Shown here piece after piece: positions 41,402 through 49,429 of a stretch of 64,000 bases of DNA (position 1 is its first letter; the number at the start of each line of letters is the position of its first letter). Origin of the DNA: Promineifilum sp019695075 (lineage in GTDB: Bacteria; Chloroflexota; Anaerolineae; Promineifilales; Promineifilaceae); assembly GCA_026129185.1 (NCBI GenBank), contig JAHCIO010000007.1, positions 62,001 to 126,000 of the forward strand, given 5' to 3'. The notes under the pieces are model-generated. The model was not told where the DNA came from. It saw nothing but the letters and a program-made list of their open reading frames with translations, and did no database searches. A program made the translations under genes and the position numbers.

Positions 41402-42256
41402 CTACGGCTCCTGGTTGAAGAACTGCGGATCGACTGACTGAAACTCGGTCACAACCAGCAGCGTCTCCAGCGTGCGGAAGTCAACGGCCGGCTGCACGAC
41501 CGCCTGCTGGAACAGCTCGGCCTCGTTGCGCGTCACGTCGACGACCCGGCCGATGACTAGGTTCTGCGGGAACTTGCCGTCCAGGCCGGAGGTCACGACC
41601 AACTCGCCGACCTGGACATCGTATTGCAGGTCGATCCAGTCGATGGTCGGCAGCGCGCCGCGGCCCGCGCCGCGCAGGATGCCCGTCGCCCGCGTCGTGC
41701 CCAGGCGCACGGGGATGGCGCTGGCGGTCTCGGTCAGCAATACCACCTGGGCGGCGTGGTTGGTGGCGTTATAGACCTGGCCCACCAGGCCGCGCGCCGC
41801 CTCCACCGGCATGCCCGTGCGCACGCCATCGTCAACGCCCTTGTTGATGATGATGCTCTGCATGGTCGGGTTGGTGTCCTGGCCGATCACGTCGGCGATG
41901 ACGCGCCTGTACTCCGGTGTCTGGGCGGCTTCGCCGAACAACTCGCGCAGGAGTTGGGCTTCGTTCTGAATCTCGCGCAGTTCCTCCAGCTCGCGCTCCT
42001 GTTCGGCCACCTGAGCCTTCAGCGCGGCGATCTCTTCGCGCGCGGCAGCCAGGTTGCGCGGGCCGGAGACGACATCGCTGACGGCCTCAGTGCGCGCCGA
42101 TGTCCAGGCGGTGATGCCGGTCAGAGGATCGCGCAGGAAGCCGAACACGCCGACCAGCGCGCCGGTGCTGTCGAGGATGGTCAGCAGCAGGCCGCTGCCG
42201 ACGAGGACGGCCACCGTTAGCCAGCGGATGCGCTGTTGGGTTCGTCCGAGGTTCAT
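41402..42256 (-). CDS. mreC: Rod shape-determining protein MreC
   Basis: The 284-residue protein has one N-terminal membrane helix, a coiled coil (REEIAALKAQVAEQERELEEL) and the beta-barrel domain with IINKGVDDGVRTGMPV, GLVGQV and GELVVTSGLDGKFPQNLVIGRV. It scaffolds PBP2 outside the membrane. It lies between mreB (33-base gap) and mreD. Confidence 0.93.
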   Translation of the reverse strand: MNLGRTQQRIRWLTVAVLVGSGLLLTILDSTGALVGVFGFLRDPLTGITAWTSARTEAVSDVVSGPRNLAAAREEIAALKAQVAEQERELEELREIQNEAQLLRELFGEAAQTPEYRRVIADVIGQDTNPTMQSIIINKGVDDGVRTGMPVEAARGLVGQVYNATNHAAQVVLLTETASAIPVRLGTTRATGILRGAGRGALPTIDWIDLQYDVQVGELVVTSGLDGKFPQNLVIGRVVDVTRNEAELFQQAVVQPAVDFRTLETLLVVTEFQSVDPQFFNQEP

Positions 42257-42289
42257 AGGTGGTTGCCGGCCGCCGCCGGGAGGGCGGCG

Positions 42290-43351
42290 CTAGTGGCGCG
42301 TGCTGCCTCGATGGAGGCCCACAAGGACGCGCTCGTAGTTGTCCAGGTCTTCCAATACACGCCCGGCGCCGCGGGCGACACAGGTCATGGCGTCTTCGGC
42401 CACCCAGACGCGCATCTTCACCGAGTCTTCCAGGCGGTCGGCCAGGCCCTGAATGAGCGCGCCGCCGCCGGCCAGACACACGCCGGTCTCAATCAAGTCG
42501 GAGACCAGTTCGGGTGGGGTCTCATCGAGCGCGTCCAGGACGGTATCGACGATGACGTTGATCGATGGCGACATGGCCTCGCGCAGTTCAATGCTGCTGA
42601 TCTCGACGACCTGCGGCAGACCGGTGATCAGGTTCCGGCCGCGCACCGACATCGTCTTCTCCTCCGGCAGAGGGAAGGCCGAGCCGATGGCGATCTTTGA
42701 CCGTTCGGCCATGCGCTCGCCGACAAGCAGGTTGTACTTGTTGCGCACGTAGCCGATGATGTCCTCGTCCATCTCGTCGCCCGCCACGCGGATGGAGCGG
42801 CTGACGACGATGCCACCCATGGCGAACACGGCCACTTCGGTCGTGCCGCCGCCGATATCGACGATCATGCTGCCGCGGGACTCGATAATCGGCAGGCCGG
42901 AGCCGATGGCCGCGGCCATTGGCTCTTCGATGAGATAGGCCTCGCGCGCGCCGGCGGAGATGGTGGCGTCATAGACGGCGCGCTTCTCCACCTCGGTGAC
43001 GCCGCTGGGTACACCGACGACCACGCGCGGCCGGGGAAAGGGCACCAGCATCTGCTCGTGGGCCTTGTCGATGAAGTATTTCAGCATCGCCTCGGTGATC
43101 TCGAACTCGGAGATCACGCCGTCGCGCAGGGGGCGGATGGCAACGATGTCGCCGGGGGTGCGGCCGACCATCTCGCGCGCCTCGGCGCCGATGGCCAGCG
43201 GCCGGCGGGTGCGCTTATTGATGGCCACCCACGACGGCTCATTGATGACGATGCCCTTATCGCGCACAGCGACGAGCGTGTTGGCCGTCCCCAGGTCGAT
43301 GCCGATATCGAGCGAGAAAAAACCGAGTAACCAGTCGAGAGGTCTAAACAA
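42290..43351 (-). CDS. mreB: Rod shape-determining protein MreB (actin-like)
   Basis: The 353-residue bacterial actin carries SLDIGIDLGTANTLV (phosphate 1), IVDIGGGTTEVAVFAMG (phosphate 2) and CLAGGGALIQGLADRL (adenosine motif). It directs elongation along short filaments. The start is TTG at 43351 with AGGTGG upstream, and an N-terminal hydrophobic/aromatic stretch (WLLGFFSL) could bind membrane. The promoter is at 43378-43386. Confidence 0.95.
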   Translation of the reverse strand: MFRPLDWLLGFFSLDIGIDLGTANTLVAVRDKGIVINEPSWVAINKRTRRPLAIGAEAREMVGRTPGDIVAIRPLRDGVISEFEITEAMLKYFIDKAHEQMLVPFPRPRVVVGVPSGVTEVEKRAVYDATISAGAREAYLIEEPMAAAIGSGLPIIESRGSMIVDIGGGTTEVAVFAMGGIVVSRSIRVAGDEMDEDIIGYVRNKYNLLVGERMAERSKIAIGSAFPLPEEKTMSVRGRNLITGLPQVVEISSIELREAMSPSINVIVDTVLDALDETPPELVSDLIETGVCLAGGGALIQGLADRLEDSVKMRVWVAEDAMTCVARGAGRVLEDLDNYERVLVGLHRGSTRH

Positions 43352-43377
43352 TGTAATTCCACCTTCTTAACCTGTCC

Positions 43378-43386
43378 ATTATAGCA
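43378..43386 (-). promoter_or_regulatory. Extended -10 promoter of the mre operon
   Basis: TGC-TATAAT on the minus strand, 26 bases before the mreB TTG. No good -35 box is visible, which is normal for extended -10 promoters. Confidence 0.55.
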
Positions 43387-43509
43387 TAGGACACGAGGCC
43401 GGCACGACTGACCAAATGGCCCTCATCTCTGATTTAGGCGTTTCTAGGCCTGTGAGTCTGGCTGCAAAGCTCAGAGATGTAAGAGAAGCCGACCACAACC
43501 CGCGGCCTG

Positions 43510-43518
43510 TGGTATGAT
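43510..43518 (+). promoter_or_regulatory. Extended -10 promoter of the gene at 43546
   Basis: TGG-TATGAT lies 27 bases before the ATG, divergent from the mre promoter. The interval 43387-43509 between the two shows no other clear element. Confidence 0.4.
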
Positions 43519-43545
43519 CGCCCCATTCACGCGAGGCGATCTATT

Positions 43546-43965
43546 ATGGCACGACAGGCGATTTTTGAGGGTACGATTTACGACGAAAACGATAATCTGC
43601 TGGCCACGGCCGTGGTCGGCGGCGAGGCGCAGTACGTCTTCGACGATGACGGCTTCCACCGCCACATCGACGCGGAGATCATCGACCGGCAGGTGTTGGC
43701 GTTCTTCCTGGAGCAACTCCAGCAGAATCGCGACATCGCCGTGCAGCAGGCGCTGCAAATGTTGGGCAGCGACGACCTGATGACCAAGGCGGCCGTCGAT
43801 TCCTCGCTGCGCAACATCACCATGGACCAGATTCTGGCCCAGGGCGTGCCCACCCAGGCGCGCGAAATGCTGGCCATGATGGGCTTTCGCGTCGTCGTGA
43901 ACATGCATGGGGAGGTGTTGCGGATGGATCAGCCGAGTGTAGAAGGTGACGAAGACGGGGAATAA
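43546..43965 (+). CDS. Conserved-looking hypothetical protein, 139 residues
   Basis: The acidic soluble protein begins RQAIFEGTIYDENDNLLATA, a beta hairpin. A helical part follows (EIIDRQVLAFFLEQLQQNRDI, then MLGSDDLMTKAAVDSSLRNI), ending in an acidic tail (VEGDEDGE). No signal peptide, membrane helix or catalytic motif is visible. It is a single gene, divergent from mreB and convergent, with a three-base gap, with the restriction enzyme gene. The function is unknown. Confidence 0.7.
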   Translation: MARQAIFEGTIYDENDNLLATAVVGGEAQYVFDDDGFHRHIDAEIIDRQVLAFFLEQLQQNRDIAVQQALQMLGSDDLMTKAAVDSSLRNITMDQILAQGVPTQAREMLAMMGFRVVVNMHGEVLRMDQPSVEGDEDGE

Positions 43966-43968
43966 AGG

Positions 43969-44538
43969 CTAGGCAGCGACGCCCAGGATGAGTACCGGAA
44001 TGTCGATGTTGGACACCCCACGGCGTTCCAGATCCCAGACGATCTGCTCGAAGTAGGACACGCCGGATGACATCTGCAGGGCCAGTTCCTTGAGAGGCAC
44101 GATCTCGATGCCGGCATCGATGATGCCCTCATTGTGAAAGATGGTCATCTTGGCGCAGACGTTGTAGACCATAAAGGCGTACTTGCCGAATTGGACTTCG
44201 ACCCCAAGTCGTTCCTTCACGAAATCCATCTCGCGAAAAGCGCCGCGCACCGTTCCCTTTGGTGTGTAATCGGCTGTATAGAAACTCGCTGGATAGTCGC
44301 AATGCACCCGGTGCGTCCGCCAGCCGAGAGCCGCAAAGTGGGCGCGAAAAGCAACATTGAGCGACTTGGGATGGTACAGTAACCGTCCCGGCATAGTCTT
44401 CTCAGAGCTTATCTTTGTCTTGAAGAGCGCGGCGTCAACAGAATTGATGACGCGATAGACCTCGGCCAACGAGTCGGCGTAGTTAGCCGTCACGACCTCT
44501 AAACCTTGGTTGAAAGAGTAAACGCCGCCGATAATCAT
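43969..44538 (-). CDS. Type II restriction endonuclease, BglII/BstYI family
   Basis: The 189-residue protein matches the BglII fold pattern. D105, E114 and Q116 in REMDFVKERLGVEVQFGKYAFM have the 9- and 2-residue spacing of the BglII catalytic residues (Asp, Glu and the unusual Gln). MTIFHNEGIIDAGIEIVP, ALQMSSGVSYFEQI and DIPVLILGV also fit the family. Known members cut AGATCT or RGATCY; this one's site is not determined. The ATG at 44538 overlaps the stop of the methyltransferase. The upstream frame extension is a shadow. Confidence 0.85.
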   Translation of the reverse strand: MIIGGVYSFNQGLEVVTANYADSLAEVYRVINSVDAALFKTKISSEKTMPGRLLYHPKSLNVAFRAHFAALGWRTHRVHCDYPASFYTADYTPKGTVRGAFREMDFVKERLGVEVQFGKYAFMVYNVCAKMTIFHNEGIIDAGIEIVPLKELALQMSSGVSYFEQIVWDLERRGVSNIDIPVLILGVAA

Positions 44539-45527
44539 TCGTACCTTTCTTGCTCTTCCAGCAAACGACCTTGCCCTGTTGGCTCCTGCCACTCTGGGGG
44601 CCGTTGCGATACCCGTTCGCGGCCGGATGGGACATGCACAGGCTTGCCCAATGGCCTAATCTTCAGTCCCCCGTTTGAGAAGGCTTCGATCCGTTGCTGC
44701 GCTGCGGCCACATAGGCAGCCTCGCGCTCACTGCCCATGCCGCGACGGCCGCGCTTAATCGCCGCAATAAGCGCCGATCCCACACCGGCATAGGGATCGA
44801 ACACCCAATCGCCCTCGTTCGTCAACGCCAGAATGCAGCGCTCAACCAATTCGATGGGGAATTGGCAGGGGTGCTCCGTCTTCTCGGGATGGTTGGACTT
44901 GACGTTCGGGATGTCCCAGAAGCCATCTTCCCATTCCTGCGCCAGACCCTCCCAAACGTCAGACGGGTTCTTGCCTTGCGGGTTGCCGGAAGGCTTGCCC
45001 TTGTTTGGCCCCTTATAGTGCCGTTTGCCGGGGTACTTGGAGGGAATGCGAACCGGATCGAGATTGAACGTGTACTCGGCGCTTTTGCTGAACCACAGGA
45101 TCGTCTCATAGCGCCCGGAGAAGCGCTTGCTGGTGTGCAAGCCGTGCTCGAAATGCCAGACAATTCGGTTGCGCAGTTGTAGCCCCAGCCGCTTGAAGAG
45201 TGGGTAATAGTAGATGTCGAGTGGGTACACCTCGCCGCGCTCGACGAAGTTGCCCACTTGCCAACAGATGCTGCCCTGGGGATGTAGCACACGATACATT
45301 TTCTCAATCGTGTTGGCCTGTTGCTCCAGATAACGCTCGATGGAAACCCGGTCTTCGTACTCCTTACCCAAATTGTATGGGGGCGATGTGACAATGAGTT
45401 TGACCGACTCAGACGGCAGCGAATCGACGAACTCGGCCGCATCGCCATGAAAGAGCACGATCTGAGCATCGGGACGATAGGTTGGTGAGATAGAGGCTCG
45501 ATTCTCAAACAGTGGCAGATCGTTCAT
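44535..45527 (-). CDS. DNA methyltransferase of the BglII-type system (beta class)
   Basis: The 330-residue enzyme has the catalytic motif TSPPYN (residues 47-52) before the AdoMet motif FDPYAGVGSALIAAIKRGRRG, the beta-class order. SPPY is common in N4-cytosine enzymes, which fits BglII-type partners, but N6-adenine is not excluded. It protects host DNA from the downstream nuclease. Base composition here is lower in GC than in the flanking genes, in line with horizontal acquisition. Confidence 0.92.
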   Translation of the reverse strand: MNDLPLFENRASISPTYRPDAQIVLFHGDAAEFVDSLPSESVKLIVTSPPYNLGKEYEDRVSIERYLEQQANTIEKMYRVLHPQGSICWQVGNFVERGEVYPLDIYYYPLFKRLGLQLRNRIVWHFEHGLHTSKRFSGRYETILWFSKSAEYTFNLDPVRIPSKYPGKRHYKGPNKGKPSGNPQGKNPSDVWEGLAQEWEDGFWDIPNVKSNHPEKTEHPCQFPIELVERCILALTNEGDWVFDPYAGVGSALIAAIKRGRRGMGSEREAAYVAAAQQRIEAFSNGGLKIRPLGKPVHVPSGRERVSQRPPEWQEPTGQGRLLEEQERYE

Positions 45528-45607
45528 AGTACTTGTCCGGTTTCAAGCAGGATCGCGCCGCCCAGCAGATACTACTGGCAATCGCGCGATGGAGCAATGC
45601 GCCCACC

Positions 45608-47032
45608 TCAATACGCCCCCCGCCGGCTCAACAAGTGCGGCACTGTCTGCAATAGGATGCGCACGTCCAGCGCCAACGACCAGTTCTCGATATAGTAAAT
45701 ATCCAGCAGGCACAGCTCGTCGAACGTCAGGTCTGACCGGCCGCTGACCTGCCATAGCCCCGTCAGGCCGCCGACGACGGCCAGACGCTGCTGGTGCCAC
45801 GGCTTGTAGGCGGCTACCTCTTCCGGCAGGGGCGGCCGCGGCCCCACCAGGCTCATCTGCCCGCGCAATACGTTGTAGATCTGCGGTAACTCGTCGAGGC
45901 TGAGGCGGCGAATGACACGGCCGACCGGCGTCAGGCGGGGATCGTCGCGGATCTTGAACATCGGCCCGTCAGCTTCGTTCAGTTCCCGCAGGGCCTCTTT
46001 CTGCTCGTCCGCGCCCACGACCATCGAGCGGAACTTGTACATGGCAAACGGCCGGCCGTCGCGGCCGACGCGCGGCGAGGCGTAGAGCACCGGCCCGCCC
46101 GAATCCAGCCGGATGGCGATGGCCACGATGGCCATCAGGATCAGCGCCGGGATGCCCAACAGGATCACGATGGCCAGGTCGAGCACGCGCTTGAGTAGTT
46201 GGTCGAAGCGGCGGTTGTGGCCAACGACGCTCATGTCGCGCACGCCCAGCACGGGGACGCCGCCCATGTTGCTGAACTCCACCCGGTTGAGGCTCAGTTG
46301 CAGCAGGTCGGGCACGACCTGGACGCGCGCGCCGTGCTGTTGCGACAGTTGCAGCAGGTCCAGCATTTGCCTGTGCATCTCGCCGGGCAGGGCGATGAAG
46401 ACGGTGTGGACGGGGGCCAGCACGGCCAGATGGCGCTCAAGGTCGTCGTAGTGGCCCAGGCGGGGGATGCGGCCGAGGCCGATGTTGTTCTCGCCGCCGC
46501 CGTCGTCGAGGTAGCCGGCCACGGCAAAGCCCAGGTCGGGCCGGGCCAGGAGGGTGCGGATCAGGCTGCGGCCCGCCTCGCCCACGCCGACCACCAGCGC
46601 CCGCTCCGCGCCGATGCCGCGCCGATAAAGCGCGTTGAGCAGCAGCCGGCGCATGAGCCGCGCCGCGCCGATGAACAGGACGATAAACACCAGCGCCCAG
46701 AAGATGAGCAGCCGCGAGAAGGGCGCGGGCTGGAAAAAGAAGGTCACAGCCATCATCAGGGTGATGCCCGCGGCCGTGGCCGTGCCCGCCCGCGCAACCT
46801 CCTCTAGCCAGGAATCGCTGCGCCGCCGCCAGACGCCGGTCGTCTGGAACGTTAGCGCCAGCAGCACGGTCAGGACTAGCTGCTGGCCCAGGTAAGCGCG
46901 ATAGGGCGCGTAGGCCGTCACCTCCAGGAACAACTGCCAGACGTAGCGGGCCACGTAGGCCAGCATGAAGCCCAGATTGATGAGCAGCAGGTCAACGGCA
47001 ATGGTGACCCAATGAACGACGCGCTGGTTCAT
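45608..47032 (-). CDS. Polyprenyl-phosphate sugar-1-phosphate transferase (WbaP/WcaJ-like)
   Basis: The 474-residue enzyme starts polysaccharide repeat units by placing a sugar-phosphate on undecaprenyl phosphate. Four N-terminal helices and a CoA-binding-like cytosolic domain (ALVVGVGEAGRSLIRTL) come first. The catalytic C-terminus follows: KRVLDLAIVILLGIPALI, FAMYKFRSMVVGADEQ, GRVIRRLSLDELPQIYNVLRGQMSLVGPRPPLP. The ATG at 47032 overlaps the GT4 stop. Frame upstream of it is a shadow of the GT4 gene. Confidence 0.93.
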   Translation of the reverse strand: MNQRVVHWVTIAVDLLLINLGFMLAYVARYVWQLFLEVTAYAPYRAYLGQQLVLTVLLALTFQTTGVWRRRSDSWLEEVARAGTATAAGITLMMAVTFFFQPAPFSRLLIFWALVFIVLFIGAARLMRRLLLNALYRRGIGAERALVVGVGEAGRSLIRTLLARPDLGFAVAGYLDDGGGENNIGLGRIPRLGHYDDLERHLAVLAPVHTVFIALPGEMHRQMLDLLQLSQQHGARVQVVPDLLQLSLNRVEFSNMGGVPVLGVRDMSVVGHNRRFDQLLKRVLDLAIVILLGIPALILMAIVAIAIRLDSGGPVLYASPRVGRDGRPFAMYKFRSMVVGADEQKEALRELNEADGPMFKIRDDPRLTPVGRVIRRLSLDELPQIYNVLRGQMSLVGPRPPLPEEVAAYKPWHQQRLAVVGGLTGLWQVSGRSDLTFDELCLLDIYYIENWSLALDVRILLQTVPHLLSRRGAY

Positions 47033-48222
47033 CGTGGCCCTTCCGGCGCGGCGAGAGCACGGTCGTAAACGGCGGCCGTCTCCTGCCCGGCCCGCGCCCA
47101 GGAGAAACGGCCCGCCTGGGCCGGCCCTTCGATGCGCGCCCGGGCCGCCACCTCCGGCCGGTCGAGGACATCGGCCAGGCACGCGGCCAGTGCGGCGTCG
47201 TCATCGGGCGCGAAGTACAGCGCCGCCGCGCCGCCCGCCTCCGGCAGCGAGGAGGCGTTGGCGGCCACGACGGGCGTGCCGCAGGCCAGCGCCTCGACGA
47301 TGGGCAGGCCGAAGCCCTCATAGCGCGACGGCAACACCAGCGCCGCGGCGGCGTTGTACCACAGGGGCAGGTCGTCGTCATCGACGTAGCCGGCAAAGCG
47401 CACCCGCCGTTCCAGCCCCAGCGCGGCCACGCGGGCGAAGATCGCGTCGTAGAGCCAGCCCTTGCCGCCCACCAGCACCAGCGGCGCGTCGTCGCGCCCC
47501 AGCCGGGCCAGCGCGTCGAGCAACAGGGGCACGTTCTTGCGCGGCTGGAGGGTGCCGACGTGCAGCAGAAAGCGCTCCGGCAGGTCGAGACGGCGGCGAA
47601 AGGCGGCGACCTCCTCCGGCGGCAGCGGCCGGTAAGCGACGGCCACGCCGGGCACGACGACATCGATCCGCTCCAGCGGCACGCCGTAGACGCGGTGAAC
47701 GTCCTGCCGGCCGGATTCGGAGATGGCGATCAGGCGGCGCGCCCGGCGGCAGGAGTCGGCCGTGACCCTCTCCAGATAGCGCCGCTGAAGGGTCGGGAAG
47801 CTGTCGGGGTAGTGGACGAAGCTCAGGTCGTAGATGGTGACGACGGCCGGGCAGGGGACCAGCCGGGGCATGGCGAAGGCCATGCTATGCAGCAAGTCCA
47901 GCCGGTCGCGTCGCGCGGCATAGGGCCAGACCGCCTGTTCCCAGACGATGCGCGCCAGCCGCCGCTCGGTCGGCAGGGGCGTGGCCCGGCGGCGCTGGTT
48001 AGGCGGGTCGTCGGCCGCCGCCGGTTGGCGGGTGTAGACGGTATAGCGGCGGCCGGCCGTGGCCGGCAAGTGGCGCAGCACCTGGTAGACGTACTGGTGG
48101 ATGCCCGCGCGCCGATAGCCCGCCTCGCCGGAGAGAAGATGGGCGTTGATGCCGATATGCGTCTGTTGTTCGGCGTGCGGTGAATGTGGCGCGGCCACCC
48201 TTACGGCCCCCAGGTTTGACAT
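47029..48222 (-). CDS. Family 4 glycosyltransferase
   Basis: The 397-residue GT-B enzyme has the N-terminal HIGINAHLLSGEAGYRRAGIHQYVYQV and the C-terminal donor site: FLLHVGTLQPRKNVPLLLDAL, VLPSRYEGFGLPIVEALACGTPVVAAN. The second Glu of the EGFGLPIVEA motif is present. The ATG at 48222 fits a -10 box at 48247-48252. The frame is open to 48267. It is coupled to the sugar transferase, so capsule or exopolysaccharide assembly is likely. Confidence 0.92.
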   Translation of the reverse strand: MSNLGAVRVAAPHSPHAEQQTHIGINAHLLSGEAGYRRAGIHQYVYQVLRHLPATAGRRYTVYTRQPAAADDPPNQRRRATPLPTERRLARIVWEQAVWPYAARRDRLDLLHSMAFAMPRLVPCPAVVTIYDLSFVHYPDSFPTLQRRYLERVTADSCRRARRLIAISESGRQDVHRVYGVPLERIDVVVPGVAVAYRPLPPEEVAAFRRRLDLPERFLLHVGTLQPRKNVPLLLDALARLGRDDAPLVLVGGKGWLYDAIFARVAALGLERRVRFAGYVDDDDLPLWYNAAAALVLPSRYEGFGLPIVEALACGTPVVAANASSLPEAGGAAALYFAPDDDAALAACLADVLDRPEVAARARIEGPAQAGRFSWARAGQETAAVYDRALAAPEGPR

Positions 48223-48246
48223 GTATTCCGGGCAAGCATCGGCTCC

Positions 48247-48252
48247 ATTATA
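48247..48252 (-). promoter_or_regulatory. -10 box of the GT4-sugar transferase operon
   Basis: TATAAT on the minus strand, 24 bases before the ATG at 48222. The -35 region is weak. Confidence 0.35.
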
Positions 48253-48395
48253 CGACGATCCGCCCATTCGGCATCTTGCCCTCGCCTGTGCTGTATGATA
48301 GACTGCGTTATGTTGACATGTCCGACCGTCTTGTCTTGCTGCCCCGCGACGAGAGACGGCCGCGAGCCTATTGAGCGATCAAGAGGAGGTGGCGG

Positions 48396-48836
48396 GTGAA
48401 ACGCATACCCTTGCCTTTCGTATTGGCGGCGCTGATCGTGCTGGCCCTGGCCCTGAGCGCCTGTGAGCGGCCCGCGCCCGGCAGCGAGAACCGCATCGAG
48501 CCGACGGCAACGACCGCCGGCGTCTTGCTGCCCACCCTGCCGGTGGCGACGCCCGTGTTTCCCGTGACCGCCACGCCCACGCCACTGCCCGTGCCGGTGG
48601 AGGCCAGTCCCACGCCACCACCGCCCACAGCCGAACCGGCGGCTACGCAGCCGCCCGCGGTAGACCCCACCGCCTCGGCCTCCGGCGAGATCATCCACGT
48701 TGTGCAGGCCGGCGAGAACCTGTTCCGCATTGGTCTGCGCTATGGCTTCACGGCCCAGGAGTTGGCGACCTATAACGGCATCGCCAACCCGGACGTGATT
48801 TCCGTGGGCCAGGAGATTCGCATCCCGCCCAAGTAG
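48396..48836 (+). CDS. LysM-domain lipoprotein
   Basis: The 146-residue protein starts with GTG after a strong AAGAGGAGGTGG site. The lipobox is ALSAC (C23). A Thr/Pro linker runs to about residue 90. One LysM domain follows (IIHVVQAGENLFRIGLRYGF, ELATYNGIANPDVISVGQEIRIP), which binds N-acetylglucosamine in peptidoglycan. It could tether the membrane to the wall or sense glycan. There is no enzymatic domain. Confidence 0.92.
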   Translation: MKRIPLPFVLAALIVLALALSACERPAPGSENRIEPTATTAGVLLPTLPVATPVFPVTATPTPLPVPVEASPTPPPPTAEPAATQPPAVDPTASASGEIIHVVQAGENLFRIGLRYGFTAQELATYNGIANPDVISVGQEIRIPPK

Positions 48837-48880
48837 CCCGTTCATCGCGCCGGCGCGGTCGGGTGGATTCATCGCCGCCA

Positions 48881-49411
48881 ATGGATTTACTGCAATCCCG
48901 TATCGTCTGGGAGGGAAAATGGCGCTTGCGCGTCGATTCCTTCCGGCTGCCCGACGGTCGGCTATACGAGCGCGGGCGCATCGAGCACCCCGGCGCGGTC
49001 GTGCTCGTGCCCGTCGTGCCCGGCGAGGCGGGGCCGGCGGTGCTGATGCTGCGCCAGTATCGCGTCGCCCTCGACCAGACCATCCTGGAACTGCCGGCGG
49101 GCACGCGCGAGCCGGACGAGCCGTGGCTGGTCTGCGCCCAGCGCGAACTGCGTGAGGAGACGGGCCAGCGGGCGGAGACACTCACGCCGCTGGGCGAGGT
49201 CTGGGCCGCGCCCGGCCTGTCGAACGAGCGCATGGCCCTCTTCCTGGCCGAGGGGCTGAGCGACGACCCGCTGCCGATGGACATGGACGAGGAGATCGCC
49301 GTGGAGCCGTGGCCGTTGGCCGAACTGGCGACGATGGCGCTCGACGGCCGGCTGGACGACGCCAAGAGCGTGGCCGGCATCCTGCGCGCCGCCCACCACC
49401 TGGGCCTGTAG
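48881..49411 (+). CDS. NUDIX hydrolase, ADP-ribose pyrophosphatase-like
   Basis: The 176-residue protein has a perfect Nudix box, Gx5Ex7REUxEExGU, spanning GTREPDE to RELREETGQ. VLMLRQYRVALDQTILELPAG before it and APGLSNERMALFLAE after it are typical of ADP-sugar pyrophosphatases. It probably splits ADP-ribose or a nucleotide sugar. It ends 18 bases from the convergent Lon-related gene. Confidence 0.92.
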   Translation: MDLLQSRIVWEGKWRLRVDSFRLPDGRLYERGRIEHPGAVVLVPVVPGEAGPAVLMLRQYRVALDQTILELPAGTREPDEPWLVCAQRELREETGQRAETLTPLGEVWAAPGLSNERMALFLAEGLSDDPLPMDMDEEIAVEPWPLAELATMALDGRLDDAKSVAGILRAAHHLGL

Positions 49412-49429
49412 GCGCAAGCCGGCCGGCGG

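Noticed and set aside
48294..48299. TATGAT as a promoter for the LysM gene
   Set aside because: There is no -35 box at any normal spacing and no TGn extension, and it lies about 100 bases from the start.
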